Notes: a model not told the origin generated them from the sequence alone. A stretch of 64,000 nt of DNA from Laguncularia racemosa (GCA_037954665.1 JBBMOL010000073.1:868001-932000), one strand, 5' to 3'; shown: positions 38,089 to 51,010, counted from the stretch's first letter. Made by a program: numbers and translations.

Positions 38089-39265
38089 CTATACATACAA
38101 AAGAATCATATGAATAAAGTAAATTATTTTAAAAATATATAAAGAACAATTTAGTTTACTACCTTCTTCTCCATAGAGCAAATCCTTTGTACATAAAAGA
38201 GTTTCTATAGTTTCAAGCTTCAATGAGCTACAATGTTGATCAAGAATTCGACCTCCAATACTAAATGCATATTCTAAAGTCATCGTAGATATCAATATGC
38301 TTAAGATATCACATGCCATTCTTGCAACTTGAGGATAGTGAAATTAATTGGTTTTCTAATAACTTAACACATCCAATTCAACCATTGTATGCTACTCCTC
38401 ATCTAAATATAACTCTAATTCGAATTTAGTAGCACCTCTAAGGATTTGCATACTTTTGAAAGATCGAAATTCCTATATAAGGTAAAAAATTATATACATC
38501 ATAAATAATAAAAGTAACCTCAAAGTGTACAAATAGTATACAATTATAAAAAATAAAATTATCTGTAAGTCATCACCTCATTCATCATTCATATATTGCT
38601 TGCCTTTTGATTTACTAGTAACCACATTTTGATATGAAGTTGCACCATCTTTCTTTGCATATTCATCAAAGAGAGAGAATAACGCTCTTTTTACTTTTAT
38701 AAACTCATTTGAATCATCACCATAAATCTTATGATAACTCTACTCAACAAAATCAAGTTTACATCATGGATCTATGTGACAACAACTACCAAAATCAAAC
38801 TGAACTGATACCAATACTTTTCAAATTTGACAAACATCCTAGTTGCCATCTCTCTCAAATACACTTCACTTCCACTCATATTATTTGTCAACGCTCAATA
38901 TGCCCTAAAAACCGAGGGGAAGTACAAGTTGGTAGTGGGATACTTTGTTCTAAAAAATTGACACGTAATATCATAAAAAAAATCTTCAAAAAGTTGCTCC
39001 CTTTCTCAATCTTGTCCCATTCTTCAAGAGAAGGACAATGCTTATAATTTGAATCACTTAACCCCAAGTGATCCATTTGGTTGCTTCTTACAAGCATGAG
39101 TAAAAAAGGTCCAAACCCGAGATGTAAGCTTCCTTTGTCATTTAGAATCAATAGTTGAGGTTGAAACTTCAACTTCAATAATGTCATCCTCCTCGTTTGG
39201 TCCTAGCACTTCCATCCCACTGAAGTCCAATGGATCTTCCAATGGTGAATGCACTTGCACACTAA
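38089..39265 (-). pseudogene. hAT transposase remnant (BED zinc finger, DUF4413, C-terminal dimerisation)
   Basis: On the minus strand near 39245-39050, frames give DFSGMEVLGPNEEDD and RKLTSRVWTFF, the start of a BED-type zinc-finger region. Around 38830-38620 lie KFEKYWYQF and FIKVKRALFSLFDEY, matching the DUF4413/linker part. At 38319-38150, MACDILSILISTMTLEYAFSIGGR with CTKDLLYGE is the hAT C-terminal dimerisation domain. In intact relatives this segment reads ...ASESAFS; here the Ser-Glu-Ser is altered. The central catalytic part is short or missing and stops abound, so the protein is dead. Plus-strand frames over it are shadows. Confidence 0.82.
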
Positions 39266-39789
39266 ACATAAATGCTATATTAATTTAAACTATTGCAATT
39301 CATCTCCAATAAAACACATATTGCAAAAAATGTAATATACTAAGTCTATTTTGTATTTTTTTATGTCTGATCTCAAATCAATGCCAAAAGGATGCCCAAA
39401 AAATGAGGCATAAAATATAAAACTGATTAGTGATTTATCATACAATTTTGTTTTCAAACATGTCATTATGGTTTTAACTTAGTGGTTTCATTGTTGTTTT
39501 AGTATTTCTTATCCACATTCAAATTGGAATTAATCAATAATTCTAATTCCAAGGGTCTATTTTCTCCAAATGCATGATTATAAACTTACCAAATGGTTTT
39601 ATTGAATAATCTCTATCAAAAATTTTTTGGGGTTCTTATCTTAATACTGCATGGTATTCTAATTTAACTAAAATTAGAATTTCCTTACCTTCAAATACAT
39701 ACAATTTCCTTACATGAACATTAACACGAAACAAATGGGAAACGCAATTAAATAGAAAAAGCAAGACATATGGCACAGAAGATAGATCT

Positions 39790-40105
39790 GCAAGAAGGGA
39801 AAAAACACACACACACAAAAGTGAGAGGGGAAAAAAAAAAAAAGAACACACACACACACACAAACAAGTGACTGAGCGAGAACGAAAACAAAAAAAAAGA
39901 AAAAGAAAAAGAAAAACACATACACACACAGAGAAGCGACAACGAGAAGTTGAGAACAAAAACAGAAAAAAAAAAAAAAGAAAAAAGAAAAAAAAACAAA
40001 TACATACACTGAGAGAAGTGACAATGATAAGTCGTAAAACACACACACACACACACACACACAAACAAGCGACAACGAGAATGGAAACAAAAAAAAAAAA
40101 AAAAC
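39790..40105. repeat. CA and A-rich microsatellite cluster
   Basis: Several (CA)n runs (39800-39820, 39845-39865, 40038-40066) alternate with A/G-rich homopolymer-like runs. The repeated module is GAGCGACAACGAGAA...AAAACACACACACA, present three to four times. All three minus-strand frames remain open only because of this composition (Cys/Val/Phe-rich peptides) and are not genes. Confidence 0.85.
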
Positions 40106-40625
40106 TTACTAGTCAAAGCTTTCATTTTGTGTTGGAGAAGATGAAAGGAAGTGGAAGACCTATTTTGATTTTCTTTGATTTAGGAGAAAAAAAAAAAGGA
40201 AGACAAATGTGGATAATGGAGTGTGTGTGGACTCTAGATGGTGGACCTATTGTTGTAAATTCTAGTCTTTAGTCGTGGAGAATGTGACTTTGTGTGGACT
40301 GTGGTTAAGCTTGTGATGTGATAGCTCACAGCTTTGTTTGTACATGTACATATTACTAAATAAAATAAAAAAGAAAAAGATTGAAAGAGTTAAAAAAAAT
40401 AAAAAAATATATAAAGTTAAACAAGTTCATGGATCTCGTAAACAAATTTGAGACCCGGACATGAACTCGAACACGAATTTAGCCATGTTTAATTGGGTCA
40501 GACCCATTTAATTCTTGTATTGATTTTTTACATATACAAACCCATTCAAATTGTGTCATGTCATGCGTGGATCTAGCCGGTCGAATTTAAAATTGCCTAC
40601 CCCGATTGTCAACATGGTGATGAAA

Positions 40626-41365
40626 AAGGTTTGACACATATTGCAATTAAAAAATATGTAAAAAAAATGTACGTTTAGAATTTTGATACTTGGACTTATT
40701 TTGTTCTATATTATATTTATTATTATTATTTATCATGATTAATTTTCACAATATTTTTAAAATTATTACTATAAAGAGTAATTTATTTGTTTTACTTTAA
40801 AAATTGTGATAACAAAAGGAAAAAAAAATTAAAGTTTTAATTTTAATACTAGAATAGAAAGAAAATAAATTTTGAGATACTTCTATAATGATTATCCTAT
40901 ATATACAATAATGGGCGTTGTGAAGGGACATTGATATTTCTCATTCGAAAAGTTGGGACAATGAAAAGAAAAAAAATAATTAAAGTTTGGATAGTAAAAT
41001 GAACAAAAAATGGGGTAAAGTGCACCTTCACTTTTGAGTTTTTTTTTTTAACTAAAAACATATACATTATATGAACCTTCAATTCAAGTAATATTTTTAC
41101 AAAAAAGACGCGTGTAATACATGCGCCTTCTTTGTAAACCTAAGGCTTATATACTACGTGCATCTTTTTTTATAAAAAATATGTATATCTTGAACGAAAG
41201 GTATTGTACTATAGGAGTTTTCAATTCAAATAGTTTGTAAAGGTATTATTTGAATTAAAGTCTCATATATTACATGAGCCTTTAGTTTAAATGGTTTACA
41301 TGAGTCTTTAGTTTAAATGGTTTATAAAGAAGGTCTACATGCACCTTTTTTTTTTGTAAAAATAT
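40626..41365. other. AT-rich stretch with repeated short modules left of the Mutator-like element
   Basis: No gene. From about 41060 short modules recur in both orientations: CCTTCTTTGTAAACC, its complement GGTTTATAAAGAAGG, TTTAGTTTAAATGGTTTA (twice) and ATATATTACATGAG-like strings. Related modules continue on the other side of the inserted element (42281-42400), suggesting an older fold-back repeat that was split. Confidence 0.5.
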
Positions 41366-42289
41366 GGGAAAATTATGAAAACATAACCTATGCTTTAGTA
41401 TTTTTATAAATAAGTAACTCATGTTTTGATTTTTGACAAACACGTTACCTATGTTCATTCACTTTGTGTTACTGATATATAAGGAACATGTAGCTATTTC
41501 TAATTGGTTCATAATATCCTTAAATGATCTAATTATATAATATAAATAGAAAATAACTAAAAAGTACAAAAAAGGTATAAAATAAAGAAAAATCATTTTC
41601 TACAAAGTAAGGCATGCTACTACAATAAGTAGCTCAAACATTATCCTTTTTCTTATTGCAACTTTATAGTCATACTCTTTGGAGTCTTTCTTTCTCTTAT
41701 TTATATCCCCCTTTTGTATGTACTAAAATTTGATAGTTAAGACTGTCCCATTTTTTAAACTTGTTTTTTACATATTCCATTATGCAATGAATGAATCTTG
41801 TCTCTAGAACTGAAAGTTTACCTTGCTAATAGCTACTTAAGCTTTAAATCATTTATTCTTTCTTTTAAAGTAAACCATTATTGTAGTAGTGTTACTACAA
41901 TGCTTTCTTCCAAAACTAACAAAAACTAGCACCATCTATTTTGGTATTGCTTTCTTAGGTTTTGCTCACAAGAAATATTGAGTGGTGTAACAAAGATTGA
42001 ACTTGATAACTATAAATTTGCCTTATCCTCACATTGGATTATCAATGAATTCCTAGGTTTTTGTGTTTTTTATTTCTTGTCTCTTTAATAGTCTTTTCTT
42101 TATTTTTATTTAATTAATTCATTTAATAATATTATGACTCAATAAAAAATAGCCATATGTACACAATCTATGGTTAACACAAAATGAATAAACATAAGTC
42201 ATGTGTTTGTCAAAAATCAAAACAAGAGTTAGTTGTTTGCAAATGTACCAAAACACAAATCATATTTTTATAATTTTTCCTAAAAATAT
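41357..42289. mobile_element. Mutator-like nonautonomous element, 915 bp, perfect 9-bp target duplication
   Basis: The element spans 41366-42280. Its left end GGGAAAATTATGAAAACATA and right end, read inversely, GGAAAAATTATAAAAATATG begin inverted repeats of about 105 bp that share TTTTGATTTTTGACAAACAC internally. The 9-bp sequence TAAAAATAT flanks both sides (41357-41365, 42281-42289). Nine-base duplications with long terminal inverted repeats identify Mutator-like elements. No transposase was recognised in the ~700-bp interior. Confidence 0.87.
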
Positions 42290-43982
42290 TACTTAAACAA
42301 AAGACTCATATAGTATACGAGTTTTAGTTAAAACGGTTTACAAAGAAGGCACATTAAAAACACGAAAGGTGAAGACGCGTACAACCTTACTCACTTAGTA
42401 AGTTTTTTCCTAACCTATTTTAATGTTATTTTTTAAATTTTGTATTTCTTATGTATTTTTTTTTTGAAAAAAATGAACATTTTAGTTTTGTTTCTAGAAA
42501 TAAAGAAAAAAAGAAAAAAAGGATCTAGTTTTTACCTCATTATCCTTAAAAACTAGGGATGTTATCGGATCAAGTTTTGGATGAGTTTTATAAAACCCGA
42601 ACCCGGCTTGTTACCTTTTAAGACAACCAATAACCCATCTCAAAACCTTATAAGATTTTAATTAATATCCAAAATTCATCCCGTTAAGGTAACTATAAAC
42701 TCTCAACCTAATCCACCAACTTGTGACTGTATTTTATGCGAAATGCCTTCATGTGAAATAAAGATATACAATATTATCAAGACTCTTATAATTTATTTTT
42801 GTTATTAGTAGAAATATATAATAGGAGTAAAATAATAACATATCATATAATAGTATAAATTATTTATAGGAGAATAGTTGTATTAAATATAACCATTTAT
42901 AATTGTAATTCTCGTAAAATAATCTTGTATAGATAATATTGAATCATACTTGAAAACTTGAAATTCAATTAAATAAAATTTATTAAATCTTATTTAAAAG
43001 TTACTATAATAGGGAATTTAATATATACATTCATCTAAATTCAAAATTAAATGAAGTTTAACTCATCAATTACATATTTTTATAAATTTATAATATTATT
43101 CGCCAAATTTTAAAATTTAATTAAAACCCATCTCATCCTCTTCTTAAACCTTTATTAAAATTAACCAAAATTCAACTTATCCTCTTTTTCAATTATCTCC
43201 ATATTTACAAAGAAAAAAAAACTCACACAATAGATTGGAAGAGATATAAAACTAAGAAATGTAAATGTGATTAGAAAGTTGAACTAGTGAAATTAGAGAA
43301 TAGAAATATAATTAAAGTTTCTTGAAATTTATTAAATAAAATAAAAAATAATTATCTTCAATGCTAAGTACTAAGTTAATATATCACAATTTTTAAGTTT
43401 TCAAATTTGAATTAAAAACATTATCATTTAATATTTTTTAAAAGTCGGATTTTTCAGTGAGTTCTTTTTTAAATATAAAACATAACCAAAAATTCTATAA
43501 AATTTTAAATTAATATTCAAACTCAAGCGAAAAAAGCTTAGCAAATCAAGTGAACCGGATATCTTATGACATATGTGGGGCGCACCCTTACTAAAAACAC
43601 GCAGTGGAATCGTACTGACGTAAACGGGGACACATGAAGGGCAAGAACGACATTTCATTTAACCGAAAAGTTAAAACTAGAGTAGCTTTCAGCCGATCTT
43701 TGTCTCATTCACGTACTCAAAAACCAATCGCCAAATCATCAGTTTCTTTACCAGAACCAAACAAAACCGACGCAAAAGCACCAACAAGCAAGCAATTACC
43801 CAAAAAACAAAAGTAGCAGAAGAAGAGAAAGCGACGCTCACGTGCAATTCCAACATCCTTCTGCTACAAGCTATCTTCTTTCATGTCACCGAATCATTTT
43901 ATGTACATGCATTGATTCTCTCATTTCGATCTTTAAACCGAGGGAGAGAGAGAGAGAGTAAAAGCTTGCTCTTATTGATCAT
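42290..43982. other. Intergenic and promoter region of the EDR2-like gene
   Basis: No protein domain was recognised. From 42552 the sequence starts TAGGGATGTTATCGG and carries AAACCCGAACCC, resembling a decayed hAT MITE, but no matching duplication was found. Nearer the gene, 43634-43816 holds a Lys/Ser-rich frame of 60 codons that could be part of a leader or chance. A GAGAGAGAGAGAG tract (43944-43958) lies 25 bases before the ATG, probably in the 5' untranslated region. Confidence 0.45.
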
Positions 43983-46900
43983 ATGGAAGGTTGGTTGTAC
44001 TTGATTCGATCGAATCGGTTCGGTTTACAGTACTCCAGAAAACGCTACTTCGTTCTTCAAGATCACTCTCTCAAGAGCTTCAAATCAGTACCTACTTCCA
44101 AAACCGAGGTCGATTTTACCGTTTTAAATTGAAATTATTAGTTCATCGATTTGTCGTTCGGTTGCAAAGGGATTTTTTTTTCGTGCTATATGATCTCTGT
44201 TACTATAGTGTCATTTACTACTACTATTCAATTGAGAGCTTGTGGAATTGATCGTATGCAGTTGTAACAGAGTTTAATTCTGTTTAAAGTAGTTAATTAA
44301 GTGTAGCTGATCTTATTGGATTGTAACAGAGCTTAGGTTTGCTCATGAGTCTATTATGATATTCTGTCGCTGATTAAGTTAAAAGAACTTATGAAGATGA
44401 TTGTATTTAGGTGTGGTTATGATTATGCTGATTGATGTAGTTGCTGGTTTTGTTAGATGTTCTATTAAGTGAAAAGAGCTGATTGAAGATTTTGACAGTG
44501 TTGAAGTATATCAAGCCGATCTTATGGGCCATAACAATATTTAGATTCCAATACGATTCCCTTATGGCTATTTAGTTGTTGGTTATGTTAGATGGTATAT
44601 TAAGTGAAGCAAAACAAAGTGATTGAAGGTTTTGAATTAGAGGTAAAAGAGCTTATGAAGCTATTGTAACATTAGTTAACTTTGGTGATGATTCTGTTTT
44701 GATATTTAGTTGCTGGTTAGATTAGATGTTATATTAAGTGAAGTGATGAAAGTGACTGAGGATTTTGGCTTAGAGTTAAGAGAGCTTTTGAAGCTGATCT
44801 TATCTGGTTGTGACTGTATTTAGAGTGTCTCGATTGAGCTTAGATCATATTTAAGTGAACTAAGGTAGTGACGTGTAGTGAATGTGGCTTTGATTGAGGG
44901 TTGAGATAAAATGGAGTTCATGCAGTTGCAACAGATGCAAGGTTTTTTTTTTCTTTTCTTTTTTTCTTTTTGATTTGTTGTTGGTCCATGTCAAAGTGTG
45001 CTGAGTGAAGTTGAAGGTAGCTACTAGATCTTTGATAGGGAGCCAAAAGAGCTCATTCACCTAGTCTCGTTGAACTTTGCTTTCCCTTCTTCTTATATGC
45101 AGATGAATTACTGAAATGCAATTTGTTCTGTTCAAGAATAAAATTTACTCCTTTTGTGATAGGGAACAGTTTTCTGTCCCAAGAATATGGCAAATCACAA
45201 ATGCACATCTACCACTTGAAAACCACTTTATCAATAAAATATGCATCTGAACATGTAGTTTTTGTTGATACTAAGGTGTTGGAGCATACTTCTTTCATGG
45301 TTCAGCACTATTGAACCTTTTCTTTTCTTTGCTAATCAAGTAGTAACTCAGATTTATATAACAAGACCAATTCTGTGACTTAATACGTAATGAACCTTGG
45401 ATGCCTTTGTTAAGTAGGGGCAATTTTGCAACTATTCATATAAGTGGCTATCATTGGAGAAAAAATGAGATTAGACCTTTGAACAAATAAATAGCAAGAA
45501 TTCTTCTGTGTGGATTATGTTTATGGTTCATAATTCCAAAGAAAAATGGTGCAAGAAGACACTAGTAAACTGATGAGGAAAGAAAATTGTATATTCATTG
45601 AAACTTCATAGAGCATTGCCTACCACGTTAAGAACAAATGCAACTTCACTTGTTATTTTCGTCATTGCTCTCAGTGCAATGGCCATAATTTTTCTGTGAC
45701 ACAAGTACTTCATTTTTTATTTTTTGGGTAATTTATAAGTACTTCATTTTGATATTAGAGCATGTCAATAACTGATTTGAGTTGTCCAGAAGATCTTTAT
45801 CTGTTTTTAATCATGTTTAATTATCTTTATCCCCCTCATCAGGAACCTCTGCGAAGTGCAGTTATTGATTCTTGCATACGTGTCTCGGATAATGGAAGAG
45901 TGAGCATTCATAGAAAAGTATGAGCCTTCTGACCTTTTTGGCTGTGAAGTGTTATTTTCTCCTTTTTGCATCTCAATGACCTAATATACACCCTTTTGTT
46001 TGGGTGCTTTCAGGTGTTCTTCATATTTACACTTTATAATACCTCAAACCACAATGACCAACTCAAGGTGCAGTAACAATAACTGGTTAAAACTTGTGTG
46101 TTTGGTTCAAACTCTCATGGTTTTAAGTTGTGAAATCAAATAATAGCTTGGAGCAAGAAGTCCCGAGGAAGCAGCAAGATGGATTCATTCTTTTCAGGAA
46201 TTAGCCCTAGAGGTTCCAACTGCTCAGCTTCTTTGGTATCAGATATTATTTTTTCTTAAAATAATCCTTGTGAGGATATTTCCTTGCAGGTTGGTCCGGA
46301 AAATGAAGATAGCTTTCTGGGATGCTCCAAAGGCAGAAGGCAGTCTCTAAGGTAGCAGAAAAACCTTAAACCATTACTGTTTAATTCGAATATGAAAAAG
46401 GTTACATTGTCATATTTTTCCTATTCCCATAAGGCATATCATTTGGGAAGATGGCTAATATATGACATGGCAAGCCATTGGCTTTCTTCATTTGCACAAT
46501 ATTGTATGAAAGGCCCAATCAGATTGCCCACTAGGGAGGACTAACAACATGACATGCATCACAGAATTCATTGTCTCCTAATTGAGTTGAAAGTTCATAG
46601 AAAAAAAGTAAATGAGTTGTTTTATTGGTGATTAATGTTGTGGGATTTGTAGCTGATGCGATACTTTATTAGTGATTCTGTTCATTAATTATGATTGCTA
46701 AGATTTTTCCCTATGCCCACAGATTAAGTGGTTCAAATCGGATAAATCATATCAACTCTATAGACTGGAATCTTTCTTCATCCATTCAGACAGAACGTGC
46801 AACATTTGATGTTATTGCGCCTTCACCTTGGACAATCTTTGGTTGCCAAAATGGTAATATTGTTGCTAGAAAATCTTATAGTGTGACTTCTTGCATACTT

Positions 46901-49283
46901 AAGCGTGGGTATTATGCAGGTCTTAGGCTTTTCAAAGAAGCAAAAGATAGGGATTCTCAAGGGAAGGTCAGCTCCTTGTCTCTATTTTTGGGCTTATATT
47001 TCTTGCTATTTGTGAACTGCTCCTTAAACATTTTTCTAAAATTTGTAGTGGGACGATCACCCTGCAATAATGGCTGTTGGTGTTGTTGACGGAACATCAG
47101 AAGCCATTTTTCAAATACTGATGTCTCTTGGTCCCTCAAGATCAGAGTAAGTCTTGACTCTTCTAAACTCTATTCCATCTTATTCTGGACACTGTTTTCT
47201 TATGTTCTTGTTAGAATTAGCTATTATTGGCAAGGTTTATTCTTTGGCAGCATACACAAAAAAGAGCCCGCATCTGCTGATTAAATTACTCAAATGGTGC
47301 TCCCATGCCAATTATGCCATCCATTTAGATAGATGAGTTTTCAGAAGATGGTAATTGGAAAGGGAATCAACATTTGATTGCATGAGTGACTCCATGTAGT
47401 ATATGCCCCTAGTTATAAAAAATGGGGAATATAAATATGAGAAAATATGAAACATATTGAGAGTGAGTGAATAAACACATACCTGAAACCCAGTAGTATA
47501 GGAGGTCTCATTGTTGTTATTTTATTAGTTTCACTAAGAACTGCTAAATTTTTTCCAAGTATCATCTGATCTATGACAACATTGGAGAAACATGCTTCTT
47601 TATATGACTTGTATCATCTTGGTTGTCCTATGCTAAACCAACTGGAAATATTCATTCACAGATGGGATTTCTGCTTCTATAAGGGAAGTGTAATCGAGCA
47701 CCTTGATGGGCATACTGATATTATTCACAAGAAGCTATACAGTGATTGGTTACCTTGGTCAGTATAGTCACTTCTGCCCAGTCAGTGTTAAGCATCTGAT
47801 CTTTGTCAATTATATGCAATACTTAAGAGGGAATGAAAATATGGTGCTGGTGCAGATATGAGCCAGTTGTGTTTCTGTCATTCTTTCAGGGGAATGAAAT
47901 GTAGAGATCTGTTGTTGAGGCGTTACTGGAGGAGGGAAGATGATGGAACCTATGGTACTATGTTTGTTTGGACATTGTTATGATTTCTTTTCTGAAAGAT
48001 TTATTTCACACAGGAAACCACTAATTAGGCCTTCTATTTTGCAGTTATTCTCTACCATTCCATTTTTCATAGAAAGTGTCCACCACAGAGAGGATTTGTT
48101 CGGGCCTGCCTTAAAAGTAATGTATGCTTGAATTTGTTTGAGAGGAAGACTGAATATGTTTGATAGGAAGACTCCTTTCATATATATAAATTGAAATTGC
48201 CATATGAATATATGTGATAGCTGACTTTGCTTCATTACTAACTAGAAAGATTGTGAGGAGAATCTGATGGATCTTAGAATTGCTTGACCAAGTAGATAGA
48301 TCAAGAAAACAGCAGTAGCAGTTGATATTCTCATGGATTAGCGGTTATAATATGTATTACTTGAACTGCCATACTACTCTGGATTAGTCTTCTGGCATTT
48401 CTGTTCACTTCTTCTCCCTGGGTAGCCCTCTCCTACTGTCACCTTATAGTATACCTTCTTTCATGTTCGTGATTTTGCTCTGTTTAAGGGTTTCAGTTTC
48501 TGAGATGCAAAGTCTTCTCTTACTACTAGTATTCAAAATACAGATAGCTTAATGTGTTATATTCCTGTTCATTGGCCATTCTCATTGTCATCATAATCAA
48601 GATCAATTTGATGATCAGAATAGGGGAATGGGAAGAAAGAATCTAAATCCCATAAGTTTGAGGCTTAGGGCATGAAAATGGGATGTCATATTCTCTTTGC
48701 TATCTAAATTAAGAATACATGCAATAGCGAACTGATAGTATTCAACCATCTGGCAGGTGGAGGATATGTTATATCCCCAGTAAACCAAGGGAGACAGTCA
48801 TTAGTAAAACACATGCTTGCTATTGACTGGAAATACTGGAAGTCATACCTGCGAACTTCATCAGGCAGATCCATAACGATCAATATGCTAGGAAGAGTTG
48901 CTGGTGAGCCTTTTCTCTCAATAAGACATCTGTGCATGCTCCTTTTGTGCTGTTAGCATGCTGAACTAAAAGAGGTCCTGTGTTCATTTGCAGCATTGAG
49001 GGAGCTATTCCGAGCAAAATTAGGGAACTTCTCATCTGATTTTTCTTCAGGAGAGTTAACAGGGAGTTTCAAGTCACGCCAGAATGAAGTATTGGAATTA
49101 AATGGTGAATGCAAAACAAGGGAAGCTACATGTGAAGAGGCTGATAAAGGCCCTTCAGAGCATGCAAGTCTTGTTAGCCTCAATGATGCTGATGATGAAT
49201 TTTTTGATGTACCAGAACCATCGGAGTATGATCAATTGGAAGATAGTTGGTCTTATGATTTTGGTCCAGAAACACACACTCAG
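43983..49283 (+). CDS. EDR2-like PH and START domain protein, 13 exons, 3' end not in window
   Basis: Exons inferred from protein similarity and GT-AG borders: 43983-44108, 45843-45917, 46014-46067, 46147-46212, 46290-46351, 46723-46853, 46920-46966, 47049-47146, 47662-47757, 47890-47954, 48045-48116, 48757-48903 and 48994-49283. They sum to 1329 bases (443 codons) and every junction keeps frame. Residues 1-107 form a pleckstrin-homology domain (MEGWLYLIRSNRFGLQYSRK at the start, EEAARWIHSFQEL at its end). Residues about 180-345 form a START lipid-binding domain (WDDHPAIMAVGVVDGTSEAI, EHLDGHTDIIHKKLYSDWL, SGGYVISPVNQGRQS, MLAIDWKYWKSYLRTSSGR). An acidic linker with DDEFFDVPEPSEYDQLEDSW follows. 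Family members continue with a DUF1336/EDR2_C domain, for a total around 700 residues. Those exons were not found up to 64000. Arabidopsis relatives act at membranes and influence cell death and disease responses (family knowledge; function here is inferred). Confidence 0.9.
44370..44840 (+). repeat. Three diverged tandem units in intron 1
   Basis: Units start near 44440, 44572 and 44707 and share TAGTTGYTGGTTNNGTTAGATG, ATTAAGTGAA and GATTGAAGRTTTTGA, then AGAGCTTATGAAG and a GTTGTGACTGTATTTAG-like end. The period is about 130-135 bp. They lie wholly within the 1.7-kb first intron of the EDR2-like gene. Confidence 0.65.
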
Positions 49284-49987
49284 GTAATGGCAAATCTCTC
49301 TTTTATTTTTGCTTTTAGTAACCAGTTAGCTAATTAGACAGTTGTTTTCTGGTTTATGGAGTTCGAGGGTGCCCCTAGTCAGTTGTGATATTCAAGTTTA
49401 GTTGGCTTGCCATATGTGAAATATTACTTTAATTATGTGAATTTTGTCAAATGTTTTTATGCGAGTCCAAAACCTTTTTTGAAATTGCCTTTTGTAATAG
49501 ATAAGAAGATGCTTAAGCATAATATTAGACACACAGAAATATAAAATAATATCTACCCACATGTTTGCATAAAGTTAGATATGTGAGGTTCCCATATCCT
49601 TTTAAATGCATTAATATAGTAGTTATTTTTTTTTTTATGGTAATTTCAGAAAGAGAGCCACACATTTGGATTCAATCATATTTGGGACTTTCTTATGGGA
49701 TATATATATATCCATGGGGAGAGTATATAGTAGGTTGAATGTTTGTTATTTAATTTAAGAATATGATTCCTATGTGAAAACCATAATTTTATATGTTTAT
49801 TTGCTTGGAACTATTTTCTTAGTGGAAATTGTTCGTATTATGATAAGTGCAGGGACTTAGCGTAAATCCCGTTGAGTTTAAAAGGGTTGTATAAGGGTCA
49901 ACAAGGCGAAATCATAATATGATATTAAAATTAGTTCTGCAAATGAATATATAAAATTTGGAAAATAGTAGTGTTCTAACTTAAATA
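49284..49987 (+). other. Start of intron 13 of the EDR2-like gene, possibly including viral leader
   Basis: It begins with a good donor (CAG|GTAATG) after exon 13. No further exon was recognised. The last ~140 bases (from about 49850, GCAGGGACTTAGCGTAAATC) may already be the untranslated leader of the integrated virus; the host-virus border cannot be fixed from one copy. Confidence 0.5.
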
Positions 49988-51010
49988 ATGAATTTATTCA
50001 ATCGAACTATGTCTTCTTCGAGCTTTGGTTCTAATGAACCCATGGATGAACCTATAGCTAATAATAGGAATGAAATTTATGTAAAAGATTTTGATAAGGC
50101 TATAGACGATTGGAAAATACCTAAAATGTCTTATGACCAAATTTACCAAATGGCCAAATGGAAATTCTTTGGCAAAAATGATTATGTCGTAAGCACGGAA
50201 GAGAAGGATATTCTTATCTTTGATGGCTTAACGACATTAAAAATTTTAAATAATGATTCAATTAAAAAATATAGTTAGGAATGGAATTATATGCATGTTG
50301 GTCTAATCTAAGTAGGAGCCAAACCTCTTATTAAGTTAGGATTATATACTTCTGTATTAATGGTCTTTGGAGATGCTAGAGAACCGGAGTATGAACGATC
50401 AATTCATGCTGCAGTAGAAACTAGCCTAAGTAATGGTCTAATCCAATTTGAATGTTACCCAAATGTAACCTTAGGTCTTAGGGATAAAACAATTATGAAC
50501 TCTTTGATCCTCCAGATCAAAACTCATAGTTGCAAAATGATTGAAAGTGTATTGCCTATGGAAATCATCTATAGAATTTATTTTAAATTAATGAAAACTG
50601 CTTTTGGATCTAAAGTGTACAAAATTGACAAAAGAGGTCAAACGCTTTTAATCCAAACTAACTTAACTAAGTCAAATGTCACAATCCAAAAAATGATCAA
50701 ATGGGATCAAGTAAGTTTACCTGATCAGTGGAAAGTAGAAAACCCTACTCCCAAAAAATCAATTTGCAATATTGAACCATCTAATGTGATGCAACATCCA
50801 GATGGTAAAGTAATATTGCAATTTCCTAGGAGATCTTTCAATTATTCTAGAAGAAACTTAGAAATTAGGTCAATGTCCTCAATTTTTTCCTCTAGAAAAT
50901 CTCTAGATTTACCTAGACTTATAATTAATGAACCTAAAAATGTTCAAGATAGTCTTAAGGTTAATCTTTCAATTAGTGGTTTAGTCAATAAACCAGTAGG
51001 GTTTACCTAA
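49988..51010 (+). pseudogene. Viral movement-protein region (30K superfamily), broken
   Basis: Two open parts (49988-50278 and 50360-51010) share one frame and are separated by two stop codons at about 50276 and 50309. The N-terminal part has EIYVKDFDKAIDDWKIPKMS. Across the gap lies GAKPLIKLGLYTSVL followed by DAREPEYERSIHAAVETSLS, the conserved core of caulimovirid cell-to-cell movement proteins. After 51010 a further stop precedes sequence leading towards the coat protein. In living relatives this product enlarges plasmodesmata (family knowledge). Here it is an inactive fossil. Confidence 0.75.

Larger units (their letters stand above)
36655..40625 (-). mobile_element. Decayed hAT transposon (outer limits approximate)
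   Basis: A broken hAT transposase lies on the minus strand in the middle. The proposed ends resemble each other in inverted orientation: the left end has GATTCGTGTTGTCGTG and ACCCATTTA, and the right end, read inversely, has GCATGACATGACACAA and ACCCATTTA-related blocks. Such CGTGT-rich subterminal repeats are common in plant hAT elements. An 8-bp target duplication could not be identified, so the edges are uncertain. A smaller hAT MITE (37432-37944) lies inside the 3' part. Confidence 0.5.

Noticed and set aside
39636..40272. Four overlapping frames of 125-142 codons on both strands
   Set aside because: They arise from CA and A-rich microsatellites and encode Cys/Val/Phe or Lys/Arg repeats in every frame.
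36655..40625. Exact ends and target duplication for the large hAT element
   Set aside because: Candidate flanks (ATAATGTC and GATTGTCA) do not match well enough; limits kept approximate.
42552..43197. Possible hAT MITE starting TAGGGATGTTATCGG
   Set aside because: The putative right end pairs poorly and no 8-bp duplication was found.
43634..43816. 60-codon Lys/Ser-rich plus-strand frame upstream of the EDR2-like gene
   Set aside because: No recognisable domain; it could be an upstream frame in a long leader, but nothing in the sequence decides it.
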